A DNA stretch of 31,436 bases from Promethearchaeota archaeon (GCA_016839905.1 JAEOTJ010000461.1:1-31436); one strand, 5' to 3'; positions 1 to 8,840 are shown, counted from the first letter of the stretch. The notes: generated by a model from the sequence alone, not told the origin. Numbers and translations are program-made.

Positions 1-304
1 TCCCATAAGAGAATTCTTGTTCAAAGGAAAGGTCTTCAATGACAAGCCCTTTCTTCTTGTTAATGCAATAGTTCACTACTTTATCCATTTTAAAACTTAA
101 ATGATCCCAACTCTTGTTCTTACGATATGAATGCAGGTTTCGAAAGTGAATTTCTTCATGACTCATGAAATTACCCATTTCATCCACATTACTGAGGGAA
201 ACAAAGTTAAAATTCATATCAAGCCCGACCGCTCCATTTTCGAATCCATGAATAGGCTCTACATCAAGAACCTCATAAGAATAATTATAGATTTTTATAA
301 AATT
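1..304 (-). pseudogene. TnpB/OrfB-type transposon protein remnant (RuvC-like part)
   Basis: Reading the minus strand from 304 to 1 gives 101 open codons that continue past the window edge. They contain GLDMNFNF followed by a short GN turn, the RuvC-I-like aspartate motif of IS200/IS605/IS607-type TnpB/OrfB proteins. About 60 residues on, VIEDLSF matches the second acidic motif. Between them lies a basic stretch (RNLHSYRKNKSWDHLSFKMDK) typical of the family. An in-frame TGA at 305-307 closes the frame upstream and there is no N-terminal part, so this is a remnant or a 5'-truncated copy. The C-terminal zinc ribbon and last catalytic aspartate would lie outside the window and cannot be judged. 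Family assignment is by motif recognition only. Confidence 0.7.
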
Positions 305-326
305 TCAACGAACAGTTGAAACAATA

Positions 327-400
327 TTAGAAATGATTATGTCTTTATTGTATTCTAAGATGTTTCTATTCAAATTTTCTTCTAATTCTTCAATAATTTC
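327..400 (-). repeat. 74-bp duplicate of part of the 8841-10217 gene
   Basis: Positions 327-400 match 9181-9254 at 72 of 74 bases; the mismatches are at 359 and 371. The match stops sharply at both ends. On the minus strand it encodes EIIEELEENLNRNILEYNKD, the same frame as in the full gene, and it then runs into VSTVR and a TGA at 305-307. It lies between the TnpB remnant and the stop codon of the 408-1808 gene. It is either a captured fragment or the last piece of a deleted paralogue. Confidence 0.85.
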
Positions 401-407
401 ATTATTC

Positions 408-1808
408 TCAGCATATTTTTTTTTCTTTTCGGAATCTCTTTGCTTGCACAGAGATTGTCTCAAGGAGTCTTAGTTGATTTGTCGAAATCCATGGACCCTC
501 AGAATCTATAGCAGCATAAGGGATGTTGCTTTTATTAGCTAGTGGACGTATAATAGCTTGCGAATTCATTGCTGGTTGGCAATTAAATGATCCTAGATTG
601 ATTAGTCCATCAAAATGACCTGATTTTATTGATTGTATAAATCTACCTGTAGTAATCAACGTTTCATTAAAAACAAAACAAGAGATATATTCACGGCTTT
701 CTTCTATCAATTTCTTAAATGATATTTTTTCATCACATAAGAATCCTGTTTTCCCTATTATTTTACGGATTTTTTTTATTTTAAAATCGAGATAAACCAT
801 TACTATTTTTGCAAAGATTGCTTTTAATGCATCATATTTATGCCGTTTAAATAATAAAGAATAAATTAATCCTGCTAAATTCAATTGCTTTTTTGATTTT
901 AATCTACCAATTTCAAAATTATACCTCATAAACCACTCGTAAATTATCCAATAAGTTCCTTCAGTTAAATCTATTACTTTAGGGATAATTCCATTTTTAA
1001 GAAAATAATCTTCGAAAGGGTAATGTATAAACAATAAATTTAATCCACCAAAAATTAGTACTTTTGGTGTATCCTCAACATTTGTTTTTAGAGGTATTTT
1101 AGAAATCTCCTTGGCCCATTCAATTAATCCTTTTTTAATAGATCTCCTCAGATTTTTAACTTTTCCAAATAATTTATTAGTTGTTTTTTCAAATTTCAAT
1201 AAAGCTTCTTCAGGATTTTTTGCACAAATATGTAAAGTATTTTCTGCTTCTGTTAAAATATGTCCTAATATATATAGTATTACTTGAGCTTCTAAAAAAC
1301 TGAATTTTAATCCCATCCATTTACCTTTTTTGCCCAAAGAAGCACAAAAAATCACATTTTCAATTTTTAGTCTTTTAGAAAAAATGTCCCAAAGAGCAGG
1401 CCAACCCCCATTTTGACATGGTCCTTCTTGTTCTAATGCATTTCGATATATAGTGATTTCATTTTTACTGCGATTTTCATAAACATCTTTTAATATACCA
1501 CCTGCAATTGCTAATGTTGGAACACATTCTCTCCCAGAGCAAATCTTTTTGGCATATTGAAATGTATCATTGTCAGTATCATCAACAAATCTAATGTTTT
1601 TACCATGAACTTTGTAATAATTCTCGATTAGACGCTTTCCGTAATAATTCCTTGCAGCAGGCTCTACATAAACAATTCTAGGGTCATTAAATTCTACTCG
1701 TTTACCACTACTATCAATAATATATTTGTAATTATCAGAAAATCTAGCTCTATTGAAATTAGTTTTATTTGAATTTTCTTTTTTTATTTTTTGTTCAGTT
1801 ATAACCAT
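408..1808 (-). CDS. 2-hydroxyacyl-CoA dehydratase-like partner of the activase (COG3581-like)
   Basis: This 466-aa protein resembles the C-terminal third of the large 'acyl-CoA dehydratase activase' proteins, the part related to the D-component of 2-hydroxyglutaryl-CoA dehydratase. Visible conserved pieces are ICSGRECVPTLAIAGGI (Cys90, Cys95), GPCQNGGW (Cys131) and NLGSFNCQPAMNSQAI (Cys410). These cysteines could ligate an Fe-S cluster. A conserved tail (IDSEGPW...QLRLLETI) follows. In many bacteria this domain is fused to the activase; here it is a separate gene 20 bp behind it, so co-transcription and a complex are likely. No membrane segment or signal is seen. By family knowledge such proteins take part in ATP-driven transfer of low-potential electrons. 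The true substrate is unknown, and dehydratase activity should not be assumed. Confidence 0.75.
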   Translation of the reverse strand: MVITEQKIKKENSNKTNFNRARFSDNYKYIIDSSGKRVEFNDPRIVYVEPAARNYYGKRLIENYYKVHGKNIRFVDDTDNDTFQYAKKICSGRECVPTLAIAGGILKDVYENRSKNEITIYRNALEQEGPCQNGGWPALWDIFSKRLKIENVIFCASLGKKGKWMGLKFSFLEAQVILYILGHILTEAENTLHICAKNPEEALLKFEKTTNKLFGKVKNLRRSIKKGLIEWAKEISKIPLKTNVEDTPKVLIFGGLNLLFIHYPFEDYFLKNGIIPKVIDLTEGTYWIIYEWFMRYNFEIGRLKSKKQLNLAGLIYSLLFKRHKYDALKAIFAKIVMVYLDFKIKKIRKIIGKTGFLCDEKISFKKLIEESREYISCFVFNETLITTGRFIQSIKSGHFDGLINLGSFNCQPAMNSQAIIRPLANKSNIPYAAIDSEGPWISTNQLRLLETISVQAKRFRKEKKIC

Positions 1809-1828
1809 TTTTCTTTCATTAATTCTAT

Positions 1829-4759
1829 TTAACTGATTTTATTAGATTTTTTTTGCCGTTCTTCAATTATATCTAAAAATGCTCCTACTCGCGTATCAAA
1901 TCCAGCATGGGCTGTATGTGAATCAATCTCAAGGTAACAAAAGAGAGCTCCTTCAAGTTCATTACGAAAAAGATGATATGCAATACTATCAGGGCCACAG
2001 GAAAAACATGATATAAAACATACATATAAGTTTGGATTTTCTTTTACATGAAACAAACAATTGTATATTTGTTGTGTATATGTCCATACATTAAAAGCAT
2101 GCCCAATATTATTATCCAATTGTGGAAATAAATCAAGTGGGATTACATTGTATCCTCTAACAATTATTTTACGAGGAAGAGAAAGATTTACATCAGGATC
2201 AAATAGGATATAAGGTCTTCCAGCAATAACTACAGTTGGTTTTTCCTTTAGTTCCTTAATAATTTTACTTCCTAAGTCAGAATAAACTTCTTTAAACTTA
2301 AAGAAATATCTAAGCGCGTTTTTAAATGCATTTTTAGCTTTTTTCTTTGATAATCCTAATCTAATACCCATATTTTTAATTTCTTTTAAACTAGTATGGA
2401 TTAAATTCTTTTTTAATCCAATATGAGGTGAAAGAAGCTTACTTCGTATATTTGTAAAAGCTGCTGAAACAATATCCGGAATATTACCTGTAGATACACA
2501 CGTATAACTGTGTCGTGCGCCAACCGGATTTTCAAATTCAAGAATATGAGGGAGGAATATATAATCAACATCTTGTATAAGCAAATCATAGACCGCTCCA
2601 TGAACCAATTCACATGGATAACATATAGCCGCACATGTTTTAGTATTACCAACTTTTGATGGTTTTGAAAGAATAATATTAAAATTTAATTCATTAAATA
2701 ATTTAGCATAAAATGGAAATAAATCAAAAACCGACAAAACCATTGGAATGCCAACAGTGCCCAATGGATTTTCCAGAGGTTCGGGATTCCAATCTTCAAA
2801 CATTAATTTATTTCTAATATCAATGACATCTTTACCCTCTTTAATTTTATCTCCTTTTTCACGTAATAGAGTATATTTAGAACAATTACCTCCAAAAGGA
2901 TATGTATTTCCACGTATTGATATTCTTTGAATTTCACAATTATTATTACAAACTTTGCATCGAAACACATTTTTCATTTCCATTTGTCCTTTTACTAGAG
3001 ATGTTAGAGAAAAATTTCTCTCAGAAATATCTCCGTTATCAAGTCTATCTTTTAACATCAAAGCGGTTCCAAAAGCTCCCATTAATTCCGGATAGGCGGG
3101 TACTACAATTTTTCGCTTAGATCGTGCAGCCATAGCTAAAGCGACTGATCTATTCAATGCTACTCCACCTAGAAATAGAATAGTTTCCCCTAAATGTCTT
3201 GGACCGACGATCCGTGATATATAATTGTCAGCTATCGAATAAACTAATCCAGCTATAACATCTTCTCTGTTACTTCCTTGTTGAAGAGCATTTCTTAAAT
3301 CTGTGTTTATAAAGGCGGCACACCTCTCTCCAAACGCAATAGGATTAGCACTTTTTTCAGCTATTTCACTAATTTTCATAACATCGATTCCCATATCTAC
3401 TGAAGCAGATTCTTCAAGAAAGCTTCCAGTTCCTGCCGAACAGCCCTCATTCATCGCATAATCCACGGGAATCCCTTTTAAAAAAGAGATGAATTTAGAA
3501 TCTTGACCTCCAATCTCAAATACAGTATCCACATCTGGAACCTCTTCGGCCGCTGCTCTTGCATGAGTTAAAATTTCATTAAAACTTCGACAATTATCAA
3601 GATACACTGAAACCATTTCCCTGGCCGAACCTGTAGAACCTGCTTGTATAATCCTTATCTTTTTATCACCGATTTGTTCAATGAGTTCCGTTAAGCAGTT
3701 CTTCGTAGCTGCAATAGGATTTCCTAAAGTTCTTAAATAAGAGCTAGCGCAAATAATACCATCTTGAACATCATATAATACTGCTTTTGTTGTAGTAGAA
3801 CCTGCATCTATCCCTAAAATATACGTTCCCCCCTCAACTAATTCACTTTTAATAGATTTCACGCGATAATCTAGTAAATCTTCATTATTTTTAAGCGGTT
3901 CATGAGTGTCAAAATCAATTTTAGAATCTGAAAACCATTGTTCATATGGTGGGAAATCACTCTCGTTAGTAATCTCAGCAGCATATAGCGAAGCACCAAA
4001 AGCCTCTAAATAAGGACTTTCTGGAAGGATTAAAACCTCTGAATTACTTAAAAATTGACGTAAATTCTCGATTAAAACTGAATTTGAACTTACACCTCCA
4101 GCAACCACTATTAAATCCTTGGACCATTGGGCTAAATCAATCATCTCGCTGACTTTTCTTGCCAAATCAAATATTAGGGTTTTCGCAATATCAGCTGATT
4201 GACAAACACCTTTATTAAGTTTATGTGTAGCATCAGTCTTACAATGAACAGAGCAACGCGTTGCCAATTGGGTAAACTTTCCCTCCGAACTGGCTTTAAT
4301 TCCTTCTTTAATTGTTAAACCCATTCTTTGAAACTGTTGGACAATAAACTCACCTGTTCCAGCGGCACATTTTGAAGATGAGATGATGTTCTTAATTATT
4401 CCATCTTTCATTGGATAAATACTAAACGTCTCACCACCAAGTGAAATGAGAACATCAGGTTTTATATTTAGATGAGAGAGAGCTCTTTCAAGGCATTCCA
4501 CCTCTGAATAGTATGGTAAAGAAAGAAATTTTTTAGCAGCTTGACCAGTTATTGCTATTTTTGATAATCTTTTAGTTTCGTGAATAAAAAGTATTTCTTT
4601 TATCTTCTCAAGGGGTTTGCCTTCATGTCGTATTATTTTATGAGTTGCTTTGCCATCTATCGTTCTTCTTACCCATTTAACGCTAACAGCACCGACTTCT
4701 AATCCTTCATAATCATGAATATTTACTGCTTTTTCAGAAAGATTACTTTCTATTACCAC
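1829..4759 (-). CDS. Two-headed BadF/BadG/BcrA-type ATPase activase with a DUF2229-like domain
   Basis: This 976-aa protein carries two ASKHA (actin/Hsp70-fold) ATPase domains. The first, residues about 17-265, has LEVGAVSVKW, SLGGET, CAAGTGEF (Cys131) and VVAGGVSSN. The second, about 312-575, has the cleaner LGIDAGSTTTKAV, EIGGQDSKF, GCSAGTGSF (Cys440), GERCAAF and FLGGVALN. The CxAGTG cysteines are those that bind the bridging [4Fe-4S] cluster in HgdC-type activators. A Cys cluster at 601-608 follows, then a DUF2229/COG3580-like domain (about 668-960) with CYPCELVHG, AGRPYILFDPD and SCFSCGPDS. The first head has Glu where Asp is usual, so it may be the weaker ATPase. The start is GTG, because an in-frame TGA lies just upstream. 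It sits 19 bp behind the regulator gene and 20 bp before its partner. Role: ATP-driven low-potential electron transfer in an oxygen-sensitive system; substrate unknown. Confidence 0.85.
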   Translation of the reverse strand: MVIESNLSEKAVNIHDYEGLEVGAVSVKWVRRTIDGKATHKIIRHEGKPLEKIKEILFIHETKRLSKIAITGQAAKKFLSLPYYSEVECLERALSHLNIKPDVLISLGGETFSIYPMKDGIIKNIISSSKCAAGTGEFIVQQFQRMGLTIKEGIKASSEGKFTQLATRCSVHCKTDATHKLNKGVCQSADIAKTLIFDLARKVSEMIDLAQWSKDLIVVAGGVSSNSVLIENLRQFLSNSEVLILPESPYLEAFGASLYAAEITNESDFPPYEQWFSDSKIDFDTHEPLKNNEDLLDYRVKSIKSELVEGGTYILGIDAGSTTTKAVLYDVQDGIICASSYLRTLGNPIAATKNCLTELIEQIGDKKIRIIQAGSTGSAREMVSVYLDNCRSFNEILTHARAAAEEVPDVDTVFEIGGQDSKFISFLKGIPVDYAMNEGCSAGTGSFLEESASVDMGIDVMKISEIAEKSANPIAFGERCAAFINTDLRNALQQGSNREDVIAGLVYSIADNYISRIVGPRHLGETILFLGGVALNRSVALAMAARSKRKIVVPAYPELMGAFGTALMLKDRLDNGDISERNFSLTSLVKGQMEMKNVFRCKVCNNNCEIQRISIRGNTYPFGGNCSKYTLLREKGDKIKEGKDVIDIRNKLMFEDWNPEPLENPLGTVGIPMVLSVFDLFPFYAKLFNELNFNIILSKPSKVGNTKTCAAICYPCELVHGAVYDLLIQDVDYIFLPHILEFENPVGARHSYTCVSTGNIPDIVSAAFTNIRSKLLSPHIGLKKNLIHTSLKEIKNMGIRLGLSKKKAKNAFKNALRYFFKFKEVYSDLGSKIIKELKEKPTVVIAGRPYILFDPDVNLSLPRKIIVRGYNVIPLDLFPQLDNNIGHAFNVWTYTQQIYNCLFHVKENPNLYVCFISCFSCGPDSIAYHLFRNELEGALFCYLEIDSHTAHAGFDTRVGAFLDIIEERQKKSNKIS

Positions 4760-4778
4760 ATCAAATCACTTGTATCAT

Positions 4779-5459
4779 TTAATGAAGTTCTAATGAAATC
4801 TTTACATATGAATCTTCACTATTACTTGAAATGTGAATGTCCAAAACATTGCAACTTACTGTGGTTTTTAAAAGTCTTTTATATAAACCTTCAGTAATAC
4901 CACAAATAAAGTAGAAAAAATAAGTAGAATCTCCTGGAGGTCTTAAAAACTCTGGATCCTTAATTTTATATACAACTCTATTTTCTTGGAGCTCTACAAT
5001 TATTACCTCAGGATTATCCTGGACTAGATCAAAAGAATCATAAAATTCCTGAAAAAACTTTAATTTAGCTTGAATGCCATAATCCTTCCTAAGGCTCTCA
5101 AACTGATTAATTATTTCCTCTCCAAGAGGAAATTTGAAATTGTCTAAAATCGCTCTACCAATTTCCTTAAAATCTTCTTCTCTATCAGGTATTTTATCCT
5201 TTAAAGCAATGAATAATGCTTTTATAAATGAACTAACTACCTTCCTAGGGAGATATTTCCTTTTCTTACTAAAAAATAACTTTGCTCTACTTACCTCTTT
5301 TTTATTTACTAATCCTTCTGCTTCCAATACTATTACATATTTAGAAACGGTATTTCTTTGAATATTGGTTTTAGTAGAAATTTCTGTAATAGTTAATCCT
5401 AAGGGAGATTCATCCAATTCATTTAATATCTCTAATTTATAATCTCTATTTTTTACCAT
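4779..5459 (-). CDS. Winged-helix transcriptional regulator with a V4R-like sensor domain
   Basis: The N-terminal ~70 residues form a winged helix (LTITEISTKTNIQRNTVSKY, then EAEGLV and a basic wing). The C-terminal half ends in DSTYFFYFICGITEGLYKRL followed by beta strands. This resembles the 4-vinyl-reductase/V4R ligand-binding fold, but without its usual cysteines; that part is inference. I chose the ATG at 5459 (226 aa) because AAGGAG lies six bases upstream. The longer frame from 5531 would start inside a palindrome and a TATA-like box. The gene heads the operon with the activase (19 bp gap) and is transcribed divergently from the radical SAM gene. The palindromes in the intergenic region suggest it controls both directions and itself. 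Confidence 0.75.
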   Translation of the reverse strand: MVKNRDYKLEILNELDESPLGLTITEISTKTNIQRNTVSKYVIVLEAEGLVNKKEVSRAKLFFSKKRKYLPRKVVSSFIKALFIALKDKIPDREEDFKEIGRAILDNFKFPLGEEIINQFESLRKDYGIQAKLKFFQEFYDSFDLVQDNPEVIIVELQENRVVYKIKDPEFLRPPGDSTYFFYFICGITEGLYKRLLKTTVSCNVLDIHISSNSEDSYVKISLELH

Positions 5460-5513
5460 ATAATTCTCCTTAACATTATAAAGAGAATAAAATTTTATAA
5501 CTTTTTTCTTATG

Positions 5514-5531
5514 TTGTGCAACAATGCACAA
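5514..5531. promoter_or_regulatory. Perfect inverted repeat TTGTGCA-N4-TGCACAA, candidate operator
   Basis: The left arm 5514-5520 and right arm 5525-5531 are perfect complements around ACAA. For the minus-strand regulator gene it lies just downstream of a TATA-like element and about 55 bp before the start codon, a place where bound protein would block initiation. It shares a TGCA core with the palindrome at 5601-5620. Confidence 0.6.
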
Positions 5532-5542
5532 TATTTAAATAT
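5531..5542 (-). promoter_or_regulatory. TATA-like element ATATTTAAATAT
   Basis: This 12-bp AT palindrome fits an archaeal TATA box for the regulator operon on the minus strand. A start site about 25 bp downstream would leave a leader of roughly 45-50 nt before the ATG at 5459. It abuts the inverted repeat at 5514-5531. As a palindrome it has no direction of its own. Nearby sequence is AT-rich, so confidence is modest. Confidence 0.4.
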
Positions 5543-5600
5543 GACTCTCCTAATATAATTATTAGTAAGAAGAAAAAAAATGATATATGCTTAACATTAA

Positions 5601-5620
5601 ACTTTTTATGCAAAAAAAGT
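5601..5620. promoter_or_regulatory. 20-bp near-perfect palindrome, candidate operator
   Basis: ACTTTTTATGCAAAAAAAGT pairs with itself at 9 of 10 positions; only the A-A pair at 5608/5613 fails. It lies 27 bp before the radical SAM start. The TATA-like TGATATATGC at 5581-5590 sits just upstream, so the palindrome would cover the expected start-site area. It is the counterpart of the inverted repeat in front of the regulator gene. Confidence 0.5.
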
Positions 5621-5647
5621 GATAATTTAAAAATATAGGTAAGAATA

Positions 5648-7483
5648 ATGAGTCAACCTAAACTTTTACTGACAACTCCTTATTATCCATATCCTACCCT
5701 GCCAGCGAATGATTCACTTACAGATGCTACAGGGCAGCGTTTTACGAAAGGTGATGATATTTTCACGATGTGTTCTCATACACATTGTTTCGGTAATCAT
5801 ATTTTAGCACAAAATATTGATATCCCATCAACCATTTTTGAGTATCCAAGATGGGAAATGTTTACAAAAGAAGTAGAAAAAGGTTATGATATAATTGGGA
5901 TAAGTGCTCTTCCTGTTCATTTAGACCATGTAATGAGAATGTGTGAATATATCCGAGAAAACTCTCCTAAAACAACGATAATGTTAGGATCTTATGCTGC
6001 ACAAGCATTTAAATCTAAATATGATGAAGAAACTCAAAAGAAATACGTTGATCATGTGGTTAAGGGAGAAGGAGTTAAATTTTTACGAGAATATCTTGGA
6101 GAAGATACAAATCGACCCATACAACAGAAATTAATGCCTAAATGTGGAGCTTCCCCTTGGTTTTTTGACAAATATCCTAATGGCAATATTGCCTTCCTCG
6201 TATCTGGTCTTGGATGCCCTGGAAGATGTGATTTCTGCTCTACTACAGAAATGTTTGGATATGAACGATTAGAAGTGCTTTCACCTGAGGAATTAATTAA
6301 ACATATACATCTTTATTATAAGAATTTTCCACAAATTTGCCAAGTGTTTGTAATTGAGGAAGACCATTTTCGTCATCCAGAGTATCTTATTAAAACTAAA
6401 GAATATTGGGAAAAAAATCCTGAAGTTATAGAACAAATAGATTGGTTCGCTTTTGGTTCAGTGGATCATATTTGGAAATTTGCAGAAAAATATGGTTGGG
6501 ATACTCTTGGGGAATTGGGAATAGGAGCTATCTTTATTGGTGTAGAATCTAAATTTGCGGGAGAGCATGGTTATTCTAAAGTAGAAAAGGCAGACGCTAG
6601 AGAAGTCTTTGCAAAACTTCATTCTCTTGGCATCAGAACAATAGGGGCTTGGATTTGTGGATGGGATTTTCATAATCATACTAATATGTATGAAGATTTA
6701 AATTATTTTGTAGGATGTTATCCTACATTTCAACAAATAACCCGTTTGTCTCCATTTCCGGGCACTCAACTCTATGAAAAAATGAAAAAATGTGGGCGGT
6801 TAAAGAATGTTGAATGGGAGGATGTTCACTTTTGGTCTGGCTCTCAGGATAATGTCGCTTTAGAACCTCATGAAACTTTAAATCTCACTGAATATGGATA
6901 TAATTTATTATATAAAACATGGGGAGCTTCAATACTTCGAAAACTTGATGTGACCCTCCAAGGATATGAAAATGCCATCAACTCTGATAACATCCTGATG
7001 CAAGAACATAAATCCATTTTCTTCAAAAACCAGGCATCTATTTTATGGACTTTATTGAGTGCCCAGGAGCGATTTGCGCCTAATGGAGTAGTAAGGCGCC
7101 GGGTATTAAAAATAGATGAGAAATATCGAAAATTAATAGGTGAACCTACGAAAGTTCAGCAAATCCTAGCAAATAGACTTGAAAAAAATGCTATAAAATT
7201 TAAATTAAAAAATATAACTGATCCATTTAATCGTCATCCTAAGATAGATCCTGCTAAGAAGTATTTCTACTTAAAAGATGGGAAAACTAGTGAGAATGAT
7301 AAGCCTTATAAAACAGAAGTACTAACAAAAACTCCTTTTGACCTGAAAAGGAGTAATTTTCTTTTCAAAGTCGGTGGATTCGGTTTAAAACTGATACAGA
7401 CTCTCGGTCATACTTGGGACAAACCTTTAGATGATAGACTTATAACATGTGTAAAAAGAAGAAACTATCAAGCTGCATTTTAA
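5648..7483 (+). CDS. B12-binding radical SAM protein
   Basis: This 611-aa protein has a cobalamin-binding-like Rossmann region at about 78-145 (YDIIGISALPVHLDHV, IMLGSYAAQA, VKGEG) and then a radical SAM core. The cluster motif is GCPGRCDFC (Cys190, Cys194, Cys197; CxxxCxxC). Further core pieces are EEDHF, GIGAIFIGVES and SPFPGTQLYE near the barrel end. The C-terminal ~200 residues are not recognised. Family members methylate, rearrange or ring-contract unactivated carbons using SAM and often cobalamin; the substrate here is unknown. An AGGTAAG Shine-Dalgarno-like sequence precedes the ATG. The hydrolase gene follows after 27 bp, so the two are probably one operon facing away from the regulator and activase. 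Confidence 0.85.
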   Translation: MSQPKLLLTTPYYPYPTLPANDSLTDATGQRFTKGDDIFTMCSHTHCFGNHILAQNIDIPSTIFEYPRWEMFTKEVEKGYDIIGISALPVHLDHVMRMCEYIRENSPKTTIMLGSYAAQAFKSKYDEETQKKYVDHVVKGEGVKFLREYLGEDTNRPIQQKLMPKCGASPWFFDKYPNGNIAFLVSGLGCPGRCDFCSTTEMFGYERLEVLSPEELIKHIHLYYKNFPQICQVFVIEEDHFRHPEYLIKTKEYWEKNPEVIEQIDWFAFGSVDHIWKFAEKYGWDTLGELGIGAIFIGVESKFAGEHGYSKVEKADAREVFAKLHSLGIRTIGAWICGWDFHNHTNMYEDLNYFVGCYPTFQQITRLSPFPGTQLYEKMKKCGRLKNVEWEDVHFWSGSQDNVALEPHETLNLTEYGYNLLYKTWGASILRKLDVTLQGYENAINSDNILMQEHKSIFFKNQASILWTLLSAQERFAPNGVVRRRVLKIDEKYRKLIGEPTKVQQILANRLEKNAIKFKLKNITDPFNRHPKIDPAKKYFYLKDGKTSENDKPYKTEVLTKTPFDLKRSNFLFKVGGFGLKLIQTLGHTWDKPLDDRLITCVKRRNYQAAF

Positions 7484-7510
7484 TTTAAATTATTTATTTC
7501 TTATTTTATT

Positions 7511-8587
7511 ATGACAAAAATAACACGATCTCTGGGGAATAGTCCTATCCATGAATATCCTTCAGATTATTTTCCACAGGGGTGTGGTTTTTGGTATGAG
7601 CTCTCTGAAGGTTTAGATACAGATAAAAAAATGTTTTTCAGAGATAGCACGCATGGAAATGGGAATCCCGAAAGTACAATTGTATTCGTGCATGGTAATC
7701 CTGAAAATTCCTATACTTATAGAAAAGTTATTAAACACGTTGTTAATAGCACGAAAAAACCAATCAGAATTATAGCGATGGACCATATTGGTTTTGGTTT
7801 ATCTGATCAAGCCACGTTCGAAATGGTTTGCATGGATCATTCGAAAAATCTCCTGCAACTTATAGAACATCTTGATCTAAAGAATGTAACGTTAATAGTT
7901 CATGACTGGGGGGGTCCAATCGGTATTGGTGCTTTCCTAAAGGTTCCTGATCGAGTATCGAATCTTGTCATATTGAATACGACGATTTTTCCAATGCCAG
8001 ATACAGGTATAACCTATCTTACTTATCCTTCTCGACGTGTTCCATGGGCTAAATCGCCTAAAAGAATTCCAAATAAGAATTGGGGTGCATTTGCTGCTAC
8101 TATAATCTTTATTGAACCAATGGAACCTCAAGATTTATTATCAAAATTGATGGCCTCCATGTTTGAAGTGGAGAAAGAAAATTATCATCAAGAGGAGAAA
8201 ATGGCTCAAATGGTTTTTAAAGAACAATTTGACTCTGAAGCAAATATTTTAAGTTCAAAACGTTTAGTTCTCCAAACCCCCACTTGGGGGCACGGTAATA
8301 CTTATGTAGAGCCTAAGCTAGGAGAAAGGGACACTACAGGATTTTATCACTTCATTCAAGAGAATATTGGGCCTTTATGGGGTCCAAAAGGGCAAAATAT
8401 TGGTGTCCGTGCAGTATTAGGAAAATGGGATCCATGTGCTAAAGATGAAGTTATAGATCAGTGGATTGGACATCTGCCTCAGCTTGCCGGAAAGACTCAG
8501 GAATTTCAAGATGTAAGTCATTTTATAGAGGAATTTAAATATAAGGAAATTGCCGAAGCGATCATGAATGTGGCAGAATTAGATTAG
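7511..8587 (+). CDS. Haloalkane dehalogenase-like alpha/beta hydrolase
   Basis: This 358-aa alpha/beta hydrolase has the haloalkane dehalogenase signature set: oxyanion/halide loop HGNPEN (61-66, Asn63), nucleophile elbow HDWGG (Asp132, Trp133), a candidate acid in KWDP (Asp307) and the catalytic histidine in SHFIEE (His337). An aspartate nucleophile is shared with epoxide hydrolases, but HGNP together with the neighbouring Trp favours the dehalogenase side. The lid region (about 165-250) is not diagnostic. It has no signal peptide and should be cytosolic. It is longer than typical dehalogenases (about 300 aa), with some 25-40 extra N-terminal residues. It lies 27 bp behind the radical SAM gene. 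The stop is TAG. Luciferase-like or other hydrolase roles in this superfamily cannot be excluded. Confidence 0.8.
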   Translation: MTKITRSLGNSPIHEYPSDYFPQGCGFWYELSEGLDTDKKMFFRDSTHGNGNPESTIVFVHGNPENSYTYRKVIKHVVNSTKKPIRIIAMDHIGFGLSDQATFEMVCMDHSKNLLQLIEHLDLKNVTLIVHDWGGPIGIGAFLKVPDRVSNLVILNTTIFPMPDTGITYLTYPSRRVPWAKSPKRIPNKNWGAFAATIIFIEPMEPQDLLSKLMASMFEVEKENYHQEEKMAQMVFKEQFDSEANILSSKRLVLQTPTWGHGNTYVEPKLGERDTTGFYHFIQENIGPLWGPKGQNIGVRAVLGKWDPCAKDEVIDQWIGHLPQLAGKTQEFQDVSHFIEEFKYKEIAEAIMNVAELD

Positions 8588-8840
8588 ACAGAATTATTAA
8601 AAATCTTCCATTATATAATAATGAGCCCAGGAAACATACCTAACTCTTTTAAATAGGTCAAAATCCAAATAAGGTGTTTTAAAAACCGTCTTAAAGTTTG
8701 TATTTAAGAGGGCGTGTTATTATGATAATATTAGGGTGTAATATGGTCAGAATACCTTGCAAGAGAAAAATCTTTTATTTTTCATCTCTATAAAAAACTT
8801 AGCATATAATCCAATTTATTCGCAAAATAAAAATAAAAAT

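Noticed and set aside
131..319. Forward 62-aa open frame at the left edge
   Set aside because: It lies opposite the TnpB-like remnant, whose motifs are clear on the minus strand; the forward translation has no family features.
5460..5531. Longer start for the winged-helix regulator (MCIVAQHKKK...)
   Set aside because: It would begin inside a perfect inverted repeat and next to a TATA-like box and has no Shine-Dalgarno; the ATG at 5459 has AAGGAG at ideal spacing.
8765..8783. Hairpin GAAAAAT-CTTTT-ATTTTTC in the gap after the hydrolase gene
   Set aside because: It is a perfect 7-bp stem but almost wholly A/T and about 180 bp past the stop; chance is likely in such AT-rich sequence. I see no gene or RNA in 8588-8840.
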